Shown piece after piece: positions 26,305 to 34,424 of a DNA stretch of 64,000 bases (positions within the stretch are counted from its first letter, which is position 1; every line of letters starts with the position of its first letter). The notes beneath the pieces were generated by a model. The model saw nothing but the letters and a program-made list of their open reading frames with translations, did no database searches and was not told the origin of the DNA. Source of the DNA: JBDHDH01 sp039591615 (lineage in GTDB: Bacteria > Gemmatimonadota > Gemmatimonadetes > Gemmatimonadales > GWC2-71-9); NCBI GenBank assembly GCA_039591615.1, contig JBDHDH010000013.1, forward strand, positions 1-64,000, read 5' to 3'. A program made the translations under genes and the position numbers.

Positions 26305-26607
26305 CCGACACTCGGCGGCGGAGCCCCGCCGGCAGGCCGCTGGACCGATGCCGGCGCCGACGACCGACAACCCGTGAGCACCCCGCGCGAAATGCCTTGC
26401 TACCGATCCGGCCGCTGCAGGGCGTACACCCAACGGGCGCCCAGCCCTAAAGGGCTATCCGGCCGATCACTTGATGGAAGCCGACTGAACTCTCTCGATG
26501 CTGGCTTTCCCGGCCGGGGGAGGAAGGATCCCGCGGGAGACTGCGGGCCGAGCCGGACAAGATCGCCGTAACATTTCCCCCGTCCCGACTGTCTATCTTT
26601 ATGAGCA
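26305..26607. other. Intergenic region upstream of the sigma factor gene
   Basis: Apart from the promoter-like sequence at 26568-26596 nothing definite is seen. There are GC-rich short inverted repeats near 26320-26360 (GGCGGCGGAGCCCCGCCGGC) that could be a weak terminator for the preceding small gene. Frames across this stretch are not protein-like. Confidence 0.4.
26568..26596 (+). promoter_or_regulatory. ECF-type promoter candidate upstream of the sigma factor gene
   Basis: GTAACATTT at 26568-26576 and GTCTAT at 26591-26596 resemble the -35 (AAC core) and -10 (CGTC/GTC) elements recognised by ECF sigma factors. The spacing fits, and autoregulation is usual for such genes. Transcription would begin at or just before the ATG at 26608, so the message may be almost leaderless, consistent with no ribosome binding site there. 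Confidence 0.4.
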
Positions 26608-27180
26608 ATGGCCGAGCAACGCGCCGCGGTGGGAGACGCATCTCTGGTCGCGGAGGCACGGCGCGGCAGCGCCGCGGCCTTCGAGACCCTCGTTCGCAGG
26701 CACTATCGCGCCGCGTTCTCAGTGGCCCTCGCCCTGTGCGGCAACGCCATGGACGCCGAGGATGTCTGCCAGGATGCATTCCTGCGCGCCCTCGAGCGAC
26801 TGGAAGATTGTCGACACCCGGACCGGTTCGCCGCGTGGCTGCTCCGAATCGTCCGCAACCGGGCCCACAACTTCCGTGATTACCGGCGTGTCCGCGCCGG
26901 GGTGCCGCTGGAGTTCGCCGACGCGCCCAGCCCCTCCGACTCGGCTCGTGACTTCGACCGGATCGAACTGCGAGAACAGCTCGAGGCAGCCCTCGCCGAG
27001 CTGAATCCGACGGAACGGGAAGTCGTCCTCTTGCATGACCTCGAGGGCTGGAGGCACCGCGCCATCGGCGACGCCCTCGGCATTTCGGAGGGCCGGTCGC
27101 GCCAATACCTCTTCCATGCGCGCCGGAAGCTCCGGACATCGCTTGGCGGAGAAGCTTTGAGGGAGCATCTCAATGAGTGA
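26608..27180 (+). CDS. RNA polymerase sigma factor, ECF subfamily
   Basis: A 190-residue ECF sigma factor. Region 2 spans about residues 24-92 (FETLVRRHYRAAFSVALALC, then DAEDVCQDAFLRALERL, then RFAAWLLRIVRNRAHNFRD). Region 4 covers about 118-175 (LNPTEREVVLLHDLEGWRHR, then IGDALGISEGRSRQYLFHAR). The ATG has no ribosome site but sits just after an ECF-like promoter. Its stop codon overlaps the next gene, a small membrane protein that is probably its anti-sigma partner. The third gene is Spy-like, which suggests an envelope-stress response. Confidence 0.92.
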   Translation: MAEQRAAVGDASLVAEARRGSAAAFETLVRRHYRAAFSVALALCGNAMDAEDVCQDAFLRALERLEDCRHPDRFAAWLLRIVRNRAHNFRDYRRVRAGVPLEFADAPSPSDSARDFDRIELREQLEAALAELNPTEREVVLLHDLEGWRHRAIGDALGISEGRSRQYLFHARRKLRTSLGGEALREHLNE

Positions 27181-27532
27181 GGAGCGTATCGACTTCGAAC
27201 CGCTGGACCCCACCACCGATCCTGCCCGCTTCGACGAGCTCGTACGGGCCATTGGAGATCGCGCCGCCGGTGAGCTCGTACGTCGCCAGGCGCGATGGAC
27301 GGCAATCGGACAGATCGCTCGGTGGCAACGACCGCTCCTGGCAGCCGCAACGATCACGGCCCTCATCTCGGGCGCCGTGCTGTGGCAGACCCGAAGGGGG
27401 GAAAGCAGCAAGGAGACCGCTACGGAAGTCGCTGAGGCACTGGGACTACCGGGCGCAGTCGCCACATGGGTCCAAGGGGAAGGCACACCGACGATCGAAC
27501 AGCTGCTAGTCGCCCTCGGAGAAGGTCAATGA
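27173..27532 (+). CDS. Probable membrane partner (anti-sigma-like) of the ECF sigma factor
   Basis: A 119-residue protein with an acidic N-terminal cytoplasmic part, one hydrophobic segment (LLAAATITALISGAVLW, about residues 59-76) and a short extracytoplasmic tail. It overlaps the sigma gene by 8 bp and the next gene by 4 bp (ATGA). This position and topology are typical of anti-sigma factors. It lacks the HxxxCxxC zinc motif of classic ZAS-type anti-sigma proteins, so the assignment is from context. Confidence 0.7.
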   Translation: MSEERIDFEPLDPTTDPARFDELVRAIGDRAAGELVRRQARWTAIGQIARWQRPLLAAATITALISGAVLWQTRRGESSKETATEVAEALGLPGAVATWVQGEGTPTIEQLLVALGEGQ

Positions 27533-28002
27533 AGAAGGGCATCGAGTCTCTCGGGCGCATACGGGTACAGGGGGCCGTCCTCCTCGCGGTGGCGTTCCTC
27601 GTGGGAGTGCTGGCCGGCGTGGCCGGCGATCGCGCGGTCCTCCAGCGGGGAACCGAGCCACCACCTCTTGGACCACCTCGCGCCGGCCGGGGGTTTCTGC
27701 CGCCGCCGCTGGAACGCCTGGACCTGAGCGCGGAGCAGCGTCGACAGATCACAGATATCCTGGAGCGCCGGCGGCCACGCACCGACTCCGTATTGGAAGA
27801 GGCCCTGCCTCAGCTTCGCTCCATCATGGACTCGATCCGGGAGGAACTTCGGAACGTTCTGACGCCCGAGCAGCGGGAGCGCCTCGGCCGCGATTCGCCA
27901 AGGCTCCTCGGACCCCGTGGGATGCGGAGACGTCCCGGACCGAGGGGTCGGCGACCGGAAGAGTTCTCGGACACGCCACCCAGAGGCCGGACTCCACCGT
28001 AA
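27529..28002 (+). CDS. Periplasmic Spy/CpxP-like (heavy-metal-sensor family) membrane-anchored protein
   Basis: A 157-residue protein with an N-terminal membrane anchor (VQGAVLLAVAFLVGVLAGV) and a helical periplasmic region. That region repeats the LTxEQ-type motif: LDLSAEQRRQITDILERRRP and later LTPEQRERL. Such motifs characterise Spy, CpxP and ZraP chaperone/sensor proteins. The C-terminus is Pro/Arg/Gly-rich and likely disordered. The ATG overlaps the previous gene's stop codon. With the ECF sigma pair it forms a compact three-gene envelope-stress operon. Confidence 0.75.
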   Translation: MKKGIESLGRIRVQGAVLLAVAFLVGVLAGVAGDRAVLQRGTEPPPLGPPRAGRGFLPPPLERLDLSAEQRRQITDILERRRPRTDSVLEEALPQLRSIMDSIREELRNVLTPEQRERLGRDSPRLLGPRGMRRRPGPRGRRPEEFSDTPPRGRTPP

Positions 28003-28144
28003 GTCGGCCATAAACCGGCAAACGAGGTGACCAACGGCCGGAGCCACGCGGTCCCGGCGGAGCTTCGCGGTATGGTTACATTGCGGTGCGCTGGGAAACC
28101 CACTGCGACTTAACCACGTAGAGGGACTAGCTCGCCAATCTCCG

Positions 28145-28669
28145 ATGCGCAAACACCTGGCCCGAGCACTCGTGATCGTCCTGATGCTGGCGATCATCGT
28201 GACCCTGGTGTCGATCACACTGGGGCGGGAACTCATGGCCGGCCGCCAGCCGACCCTCGAATCGTTTTCGCTCATCCACTTCGGGGGATACCTCTTTTTC
28301 CTGGTGATGCCAGTGGAGATTCTCGTCCCGTATTACCTCGCCGAGGGGCATCAGGCAGGGGTGCTGGTGTTCGTCGCCATCGCGACTGCCATGGCCGCAC
28401 AACTCATTGACTACGGGATCGGTTACTTGTTGAGCGACCGGGTCATCAACACGTTGGTTGGGCCAAAGCGGTACGCCCGCGCCCGGCACGCAATCAATGA
28501 CTATGGGCGATGGGCGGTCCTCCTGTTCACCCTCCTTCCGCTGTCCTCCCCTACGCTACTCCTCGCGGCCGGAATCGTGCGGTTTCGGCTCGGTCTGGCG
28601 GTCACCTACAGTCTCGTGGGGCTGAGCCTCAAGTACGTCGCCATCGTCTATCTCTTCAACGTCCGGTAA
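28145..28669 (+). CDS. Small DedA/VTT-type membrane protein
   Basis: A 174-residue integral membrane protein with about four hydrophobic helices. The central GIGYLLSDRVINTLVGPKRY and LLPLSSPTLLLAAGIVRFRLG correspond to the conserved core of DedA/SNARE-associated (VTT) proteins, including the Pro-containing re-entrant loop. It is shorter than E. coli DedA proteins (about 200-220 aa). DedA-type proteins are linked to lipid-carrier recycling and membrane homeostasis. Confidence 0.7.
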   Translation: MRKHLARALVIVLMLAIIVTLVSITLGRELMAGRQPTLESFSLIHFGGYLFFLVMPVEILVPYYLAEGHQAGVLVFVAIATAMAAQLIDYGIGYLLSDRVINTLVGPKRYARARHAINDYGRWAVLLFTLLPLSSPTLLLAAGIVRFRLGLAVTYSLVGLSLKYVAIVYLFNVR

Positions 28670-28795
28670 GATCATCGGTTCCTCGGGTAGTGGAGCCGTC
28701 ATTCTGCGAACGGGCCCTCGCCACGCGCTCGCAGCTCGGATCGAGAACCAGCCACCGAGGACGCGCGCCACGTCATGGCTGGTTGCGACGCCGCG

Positions 28796-29674
28796 TTAGG
28801 TACGACCTGACGCGAGCGCCTCGGCCCTGCGCACCAGGTTCGGGGCCTCCAAGAACTCACAGGTCCGTTCGAACGCCGGTGTGGGGCCGGACCACACGAG
28901 GTCATGCACGGCTGGGCTCACGGGTGCCGTGACATCGAGGATTGCCAACCGGCGGAACAAGAAGGCCAAGTCCCGTTGCGCAAGCAACGTCGCCGCGAGC
29001 CTCGCAGCGCCGCGTACGTCGACATCCCATTCAGCCCGATCCTGAGGGATGTCCTCCAGGTGACGATATCGCGCCAAGACTGCTGACGCCGACTTCGCAC
29101 CCCACCCTTTGAGTCCCGGATACCCGTCTGCGCTGTCACCAACGAGGGCCAGATAGTCCGGAATGGATTGCGGCTCGACACCGAACTTGGCCCGGACGCC
29201 CGCCGCATCGACAACCTGACGCTTCCGTCGATCGAATTGCACCACGCGGTCGTCCACGACGCACTGTGCGAGATCCTTGTCTGGGGTACAAATGAAGACA
29301 CGATCAACCCGCTCGTCGGCGGCTGCCATCGCCGCGCCGGCTGCGAGTGCGTCATCCGCCTCGAACTCAATCATAGCCCAGACCACAACTCCCATCGCCG
29401 CCAGGGCGTCCTCGAGAGGCTCGAACTGGGATCGGAGATCTTCCTCGATTCCGGAGCCGTCCTTATAGCCCTCCCAAAGATCGTTCCGAAACGACTCGAT
29501 CACATGGTCGGTGGCGACGGCCACGTGGGTGGCTCCACCATTCAGAAGACCAAGCACAGACTCGAGCACGCCGCGCGTCGCAGCCACCTCCCGACCGACC
29601 GCGTTCAGGTAACTAGGGAGGCCGTAGTAGTGACGAAAGAGTTCGTATGTGCCGTCGAGGAGATGGACGTTCAA
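28796..29674 (-). CDS. 5'-3' exonuclease (DNA polymerase I 5'-nuclease-like)
   Basis: A 292-residue stand-alone 5'-nuclease/flap-endonuclease domain. Metal-binding acidic clusters are visible: LLDGTYELFRHY at the N-terminus, FEADDALAAGA near residue 105, and TPDKDLAQCV. The helix-hairpin-helix region is GDSADGYPGLKGWGAKSASAVL. It resembles the N-terminal domain of DNA polymerase I without the polymerase part. Possible roles are RNA-primer removal or repair. It stands alone on the minus strand between two unrelated genes. Confidence 0.88.
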   Translation of the reverse strand: MNVHLLDGTYELFRHYYGLPSYLNAVGREVAATRGVLESVLGLLNGGATHVAVATDHVIESFRNDLWEGYKDGSGIEEDLRSQFEPLEDALAAMGVVVWAMIEFEADDALAAGAAMAAADERVDRVFICTPDKDLAQCVVDDRVVQFDRRKRQVVDAAGVRAKFGVEPQSIPDYLALVGDSADGYPGLKGWGAKSASAVLARYRHLEDIPQDRAEWDVDVRGAARLAATLLAQRDLAFLFRRLAILDVTAPVSPAVHDLVWSGPTPAFERTCEFLEAPNLVRRAEALASGRT

Positions 29675-29888
29675 CCCGATACCCTGTTGCCTGTCGACTC
29701 AGAGGCCCGCCAACGCGGTGTTGCATGTTCGCATGGTGCGCGAAGGTCGACTGGAGTGTGTTGTCTGTCGGCCGTCATCCTTCGGCGCCGTCTCGAGGAG
29801 AGTGCGGAAGGGCGCAACCGAGGAGCCAGGTCAAGCATAAGGAAATGCGCGGATATGGCAATCGAGCACCTCTGAGCAACGGCAGCCA

Positions 29889-31298
29889 TCACAGGTCCTC
29901 CGCGGCCATCTTGATTCGCTCCCATGCCTTCTCGACGTGCTCCCGCTTCGTCTTCGCCTGTCCCACCACGAGGCGCAACGCCACTCGCTCGCGGATCCGT
30001 GCATGGGTGAGATAGATGTGGCCAGAGGCATTCACGCGGTCCATGATGGCCTGATTGGCCGAGTCACCGCCTCTGTGTTTGAAGCAAATCAAATTGAGAT
30101 GTACCGGTGTCGCGAGTTCGAAATCCGGATCCAACTCGACCCACTCCGCGAAGGCTTGAGCAAGGCTCACATGCTCGCGAACCATCGCGCGAAGCCCCTG
30201 CACACCGTACCACCTGATGACCAACCACAGCTTGAGCGCGCGGAACCGCCGCCCGAGGGGAATCTGCCAGTCGCGGTAATCGATGACCGCACCCGAAGCG
30301 GTGGCTTCGTTCTTGAGATATTCAGGGAGGATGCTGACCGCGTTGATCAGCGCTGCCCGATCGGCAACGAACAGAGCGCTGCAATCGAAGTTCGTCAGCA
30401 TCCATTTGTGGGGGTTGAAGTTGTAACTATCGGCGAGCTCCAAGCCATCGTGCATCGAGCGGTACTCCGGACAGACGGCAGCCGTTCCTGCCATGGCGGC
30501 GTCCACGTGCAGCCACACGCCCTGCTCCCGACACACCTCACCGATCGCCCGCAACGGGTCGAAAGCCATCGACGAGGTCGTTCCCACCGTGGCGCAAACG
30601 AAACAGGGCACCGCACCGGCAGCACGGTCGCGCGTCATCCTTTCCGCCAGGCGCTCGGGACGCATGGCAAGGACGTCATCGACAGCGATGAGGCGCAGGT
30701 TATCGCTTCCGAGTCCGGCGATCTTCACCGCTTTCTCGATGGAGGAATGGCCCTGGGATGACGTGTACGCGGTGAGCGTCCCGTCGGTGCCGGTGGCGTT
30801 GCTGCGACCACCCGTGACCCGCTCGCGGGCGGCCAAGAGTGCGCAGAGCACTCCGCTGCTAGCGGTATCCTGAATGACGCCGCCTCCGGAGCCCGTCGAG
30901 AGAAACCGGTCGGGGAGACCCAACATAGGGACGAGCCAATCCAGCATGAGGGCCTCCAACTCGGTACATGCGGGACTGGTTGCCCAGAGCATCCCCTGCA
31001 CGCCGAGGCCGGCGGAGAGCAACTCGCCAAGGATCGATGGCCCCGAGTTGTTCGCTGGGAAAAAGGCGAAGAAGGTGGGGGACTGCCAGTGGGTTATGCC
31101 CGGCATGATGACGCGATCCAGGTCATGTATGACGGCTTCGAGCGATTCACCTTGGGTAGGCGGCTCGGCTGGGAGCTTCGACCGGATCTCCCCTGGCCCC
31201 ACCTGAGACAGGACCGGGTAGGCCTCGACCCGCTCCATGTACTTCGCGATCCATTCCACCACCAGGTGTCCACCTTCGCGAAACTCATCAGGAGTCAT
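29889..31298 (-). CDS. PLP-dependent aromatic L-amino-acid decarboxylase (group II)
   Basis: A 469-residue group II decarboxylase. The PLP lysine lies in NPHKWMLTNFDCS. Other family segments are HWQSPTFFAFFPANNSGPS, WATSPACTELEALMLDWL, YTSSQGHSSIEKAVKIAG and HVDAAMAGTAAVCPEYR. This spacing resembles DOPA/tryptophan/phenylalanine decarboxylases, which convert aromatic amino acids to amines and CO2. The ATG at 31298 has an AGAGGAAA ribosome site and gives the usual family N-terminus; an upstream in-frame extension is unlikely. It diverges from the rhodanese gene. Confidence 0.88.
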   Translation of the reverse strand: MTPDEFREGGHLVVEWIAKYMERVEAYPVLSQVGPGEIRSKLPAEPPTQGESLEAVIHDLDRVIMPGITHWQSPTFFAFFPANNSGPSILGELLSAGLGVQGMLWATSPACTELEALMLDWLVPMLGLPDRFLSTGSGGGVIQDTASSGVLCALLAARERVTGGRSNATGTDGTLTAYTSSQGHSSIEKAVKIAGLGSDNLRLIAVDDVLAMRPERLAERMTRDRAAGAVPCFVCATVGTTSSMAFDPLRAIGEVCREQGVWLHVDAAMAGTAAVCPEYRSMHDGLELADSYNFNPHKWMLTNFDCSALFVADRAALINAVSILPEYLKNEATASGAVIDYRDWQIPLGRRFRALKLWLVIRWYGVQGLRAMVREHVSLAQAFAEWVELDPDFELATPVHLNLICFKHRGGDSANQAIMDRVNASGHIYLTHARIRERVALRLVVGQAKTKREHVEKAWERIKMAAEDL

Positions 31299-31666
31299 CG
31301 TGCCGATTTCCTCTCTATCTGGTATGCCCCTCTCATTGGCCAGGCGTCCGACGGGCGGGCGAGGGTATCTGTAGTAAAGGTCTTGGGATTCGAGAGGAGT
31401 TGGAAGTGCCGGTCGCGGGGTTGAGAGATTTCGGCGGCGTGCACCACGCCTGAGTAACGATCTCGAGTCGGGGTCATCAACCAGCGACCCAGCACGGTGT
31501 TCGCTCGCTGCTCGCCCACGGGATGGCCATGGAGATCGACAAACTCGCATTCACGCAGGCTAGATTATCTTTGACTGCAACGCAGTCAACTATGGCGAGC
31601 GGGGGTGAAGGACGGTACACGGGAGCGGTCTTCGGCCTTTGTACCCGCTGGCATCGGGAGGTACGT
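31299..31666. other. Divergent intergenic region between decarboxylase and rhodanese genes
   Basis: This 368-bp stretch should hold two divergent promoters. The notable elements are a -10-like TAGATTATCTT at 31561-31571 and, overlapping it, an 8-bp inverted repeat at 31571-31589. A good GGGAGG ribosome site precedes the ATG at 31667. No gene is seen. Confidence 0.4.
31571..31589. promoter_or_regulatory. Inverted repeat TTGACTGC-AAC-GCAGTCAA
   Basis: A perfect 8-bp inverted repeat with a 3-bp spacer overlaps and follows the -10-like sequence of the rhodanese gene, near where transcription would start. This is the usual place for a repressor operator. It could alternatively form a short hairpin at the transcript's 5' end. 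Confidence 0.45.
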
Positions 31667-32611
31667 ATGCGCGGTTTGCGGACGGTACCGCTTCTCATTC
31701 TCATCGCTGTGATCGTGGCCGTTGCAGCCATTATCCTCAGCCGCGTGGGTGTCAAGCGTGGACCCGACGCAGTCGAGGAATGGGGTCACCTCGTATCGAC
31801 GGCTTGGTTGGCTGACCACCTGGACGATGCCGACGTCGTCGCGCTCCACGTCGGTCGCGACTCGACTGCCTACCTGACCGGTCACATTCCCGGGGCTCGC
31901 TTTCTCCCCATCGCACGCTTCGTGGTAGAGCGCGATGGGCTGCCGAACGAACTCCCTGCGGTGGACGACCTGGTAGCCCTGTTCGAGTCTCTCGGCATTT
32001 CGAACGACTCCCGCGTGGTTCTCTATGGGGATTACCGCGGTCTCTGGGCTTCTCGGGTGTTCTTCACCTTTGACTACTTGGGGCTGGGCGAGCGAACCGC
32101 CCTCGTGAACGGTGGGCTCGAGGCTTGGCGTGCCGAGGACCGGCCCGTCACCAGCGAGCTCCCAGTCGTGAGCGCCGGCCGGCTCTCCGTTACCCCTCGA
32201 CCCGAGCTCGTAGTCGGTGGCGAGTGGGTCTACGAACGCCTCGGCGCCGCCGGAATCAAGCTACTGGACGCCCGCCCGGTCGAACACTATCGAGGCGACG
32301 AATCGGGCAGAGAAATCGAGCGGCCGGGCCACGTGCCCGGCGCCGTCAGCCTCCATTGGGAGGAGACGGTCGGGAGCCGGGAGCGCCCCGTGCTCCTCGA
32401 CCTCGAGACAATCCGCCGGATGTACCGCGAGCGGGGAATCGTCGAGGGGGACACCATCGTCACCTACTGCCGGACGGGGATTCAGGCGAGCCACGCCTAT
32501 TTCGTCGCCAGGCTGCTGGGCCATCCTCTCAAGCTCTACGATGCGTCGTATCTCGAGTGGAGCAACCTCACGGACTACGCGGTAGAGACCGGAATGACGA
32601 ATGATGAATGA
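31667..32611 (+). CDS. Membrane-anchored tandem rhodanese-domain sulfurtransferase
   Basis: A 314-residue protein with an N-terminal membrane helix (about residues 7-24) and two rhodanese domains. The first (about 40-165) has no active-site cysteine; its loop reads YGDYRGLWASR. The second has Cys in TYCRTGIQASHAYF and is the catalytic domain, as in SseA/thiosulfate sulfurtransferases. It would transfer sulfane sulfur from thiosulfate or a related donor, facing the periplasm given the anchor. The start has a GGGAGG ribosome site five bases upstream. The last residues (MTNDE) are encoded by a 7-bp repeat array that runs past the stop codon. Confidence 0.85.
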   Translation: MRGLRTVPLLILIAVIVAVAAIILSRVGVKRGPDAVEEWGHLVSTAWLADHLDDADVVALHVGRDSTAYLTGHIPGARFLPIARFVVERDGLPNELPAVDDLVALFESLGISNDSRVVLYGDYRGLWASRVFFTFDYLGLGERTALVNGGLEAWRAEDRPVTSELPVVSAGRLSVTPRPELVVGGEWVYERLGAAGIKLLDARPVEHYRGDESGREIERPGHVPGAVSLHWEETVGSRERPVLLDLETIRRMYRERGIVEGDTIVTYCRTGIQASHAYFVARLLGHPLKLYDASYLEWSNLTDYAVETGMTNDE

Positions 32612-32620
32612 CGAATGCCG
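32593..32620. repeat. Heptameric repeat (AATGACG) across the rhodanese stop codon
   Basis: Four consecutive 7-bp units (AATGACG, AATGATG, AATGACG, AATGCCG) run from the last codons of the rhodanese gene through its TGA into the intergenic region. Confidence 0.85.
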
Positions 32621-32929
32621 ACCGACCGAACGGGGCGGCTCGCACGGTCGAATGGCGATCGGCACAGCCTCTATCAATGATCCTTCAGCATTGGTATTTC
32701 AGCATTGCTGATTCAGCAGTCGTGATTCAAGCCTCGGTGTTCGAGGACCCGGTACCTGTCAGCTGAACCAAGGCATGCCGCCCAGCACACCGAGCGCCCA
32801 AAACCGACCTCTCTCCTACACGATGTCCCAGCGGCGGTCCTTCGGAGGAAGAGCCGACCGAAGCAGGACTGCTGGGCACCACGCACCACGCAGAGCTTCC
32901 CGAACACCACTTTGCGATTGGAGAACCCC
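32612..32929. other. Intergenic region with heptameric repeats
   Basis: No gene is seen in this 318-bp interval. It contains the end of the AATGACG array and a second array at 32684-32132+ based on TTCAGCA units (32684-32132 is listed separately as 32684-32732). The remainder shows nothing clear apart from GGAG just before the GTG start at 32930. Confidence 0.5.
32684..32732. repeat. 14-bp period repeat with TTCAGCA units
   Basis: TTCAGCA recurs at 32684, 32698 and 32712, followed by a degenerate TTCAAGC at 32726. Variable 7-bp units lie between them (TTGGTAT, TTGCTGA, GTCGTGA). The period is therefore 14, i.e. two heptamers, matching the 7-bp spacing of the other arrays. Confidence 0.8.
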
Positions 32930-33901
32930 GTGCCCAGGAAAGCCGGCAAGGAAACCGCGAAGCGTCCCCGCAAGAAAAAGAAAGAAGCTCTACCGCAGTC
33001 ACGCGGACTGCCTGCCCGGCGGCTGACCACCGCGACGCCGACTGCAACCGTCGAACGGCTCGTGGAAGCCATCGAAGACGATGGCGGGTCGGTCGTCGGC
33101 GCCTATCGCGATCCGCTGGGCGGCAACTGGCAGATCCTCGCTGGGCTCCCCGTCGATCGCGTACTGCCAACGCCCTTTCAGCGTGACGTGTCGCCCGCTC
33201 ATGCGGCACGCCTGGGAGATGCTATCGAACGCCTCGATCGCTTCCTGGACCCTCTGATCGCGGTGCGGACCGACGAGGGGACGTACTGGGTGCCAAACGG
33301 CGCGCATCGCCTCGCTGCCATGAAGCAGCTTGGCGCCAAGGCGGTCGTGGCACTCGTAGTTCCCGAGCGCGAGGTCGCCTATCGCATTCTGGCCCTCAAC
33401 ACCGAGAAGGCGCACAACCTTCGGGAACGCGCCCTCGAGGTTACGCGCATGGCCCAGGGACTTGCGGAGCTCGATGATCGCCCGGAGCGCGAGTTCGCGA
33501 CGGAATTCGAGGATCCGGCCCTGCTGACCTTGGGGTTTTGTTACGAGGAGCGAGGACGCTTCTCAGGCGGTGTCTACCACTCGGTGGTGAAGCGGGTGGA
33601 GACGTTTTCCGGCGCGAGACTCTCCAAGGCACTCCTCACTCGTCGGGAGCGAGCCGCACGCGTCCTCGAGCTCGACGAGGCGGTGAATGCAGTCGTCAAC
33701 GAGCTCAAGGAGCGCGGATTCAAGAGCCCTTACCTCAAGGCGTTCGTCGTGGCTCGGGTGAATCCACTGCGATTCAAGCGAGGCGCGAAAGCCGAATTCC
33801 ACGAGACGCTCGATAAGATGCTTGGCTCGGTGAGACGGTTCGACCCCGGTAAGGTGAGGGTCGACCAACTAGCGGGTGCCGGAGGCCCGCCGGACGAATG
33901 A
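32930..33901 (+). CDS. ParB-like nuclease-domain protein
   Basis: A 323-residue protein. The GTG at 32930 with GGAG upstream is preferred to a TTG 18 bp earlier. Residues 1-20 are a Lys/Arg-rich tail (RKKKKEA). A ParB/sulfiredoxin-like domain follows at about 60-140: VDRVLPTPFQRDVSPAHAAR, IAVRTDEGTYWVPNGAH and RLAAMKQLG. The rest is helical and charged. No parA gene is nearby, so a chromosome-partition role is not supported. Stand-alone ParB-domain proteins can act as nucleases, CTPases or regulators. Confidence 0.75.
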   Translation: MPRKAGKETAKRPRKKKKEALPQSRGLPARRLTTATPTATVERLVEAIEDDGGSVVGAYRDPLGGNWQILAGLPVDRVLPTPFQRDVSPAHAARLGDAIERLDRFLDPLIAVRTDEGTYWVPNGAHRLAAMKQLGAKAVVALVVPEREVAYRILALNTEKAHNLRERALEVTRMAQGLAELDDRPEREFATEFEDPALLTLGFCYEERGRFSGGVYHSVVKRVETFSGARLSKALLTRRERAARVLELDEAVNAVVNELKERGFKSPYLKAFVVARVNPLRFKRGAKAEFHETLDKMLGSVRRFDPGKVRVDQLAGAGGPPDE

Positions 33902-34111
33902 CCAGATTGATCCCTGCAAAGCCTTGCACGGCACTGCAGAATTCCGCGGGCAGCCTCGTGCAGGGCAATCTTGCTCCAGCGCGTAAGCCAAGTTGGCATC
34001 CTGCCTGATATTGCCTGTCAGCCTTCTGATGCCGAGGCAAACATCGACGCCCGACCGTCGACTAAGGGTTGCGGTCGGCCCAGGGTACTCGGATTGGGTG
34101 TCGTGAGGACG

Positions 34112-34261
34112 TTACAGCGCCCCCGCCGCTCGCCACTCGTCGGGACGCCGACTCAGTCGAGGCCGACGTGCTCTCGCGAGTCGCCTCCGTGGCATGGAAG
34201 CCACGATGAGTGTGGCGCCGACCGCGCCAAGGGCCAAGACGGCAAGTGGGAACCATCGCAT
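34112..34261 (-). CDS. Small single-span membrane protein, 49 aa
   Basis: A 49-residue protein with one hydrophobic helix (FPLAVLALGAVGATLIVA) followed by an Arg-rich cytoplasmic tail. AGGAG lies six bases before the ATG at 34261. The length is short for confident calling, but the combination of ribosome site, membrane helix and positive tail favours a real small protein. Its function is unknown. Confidence 0.45.
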   Translation of the reverse strand: MRWFPLAVLALGAVGATLIVASMPRRRLARARRPRLSRRPDEWRAAGAL

Positions 34262-34424
34262 AGAATGCTCCTCTGACATCAGCCTTCTTCCCAACCGCCA
34301 CCCGTTCCAGCCACGCGAGTCGCGGCATCCACCACCTCGGACCACCTGCAACTCCAGTGCCCACGTTTCGTGGACCTGCGTGCCAGAGGAAACGCTTTGA
34401 CAGGTTACGCTTCAACAGCCCAGC

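Noticed and set aside
33902..34111. Interval after the ParB-like gene checked for tRNA or terminator
   Set aside because: No cloverleaf or strong hairpin could be found by eye.
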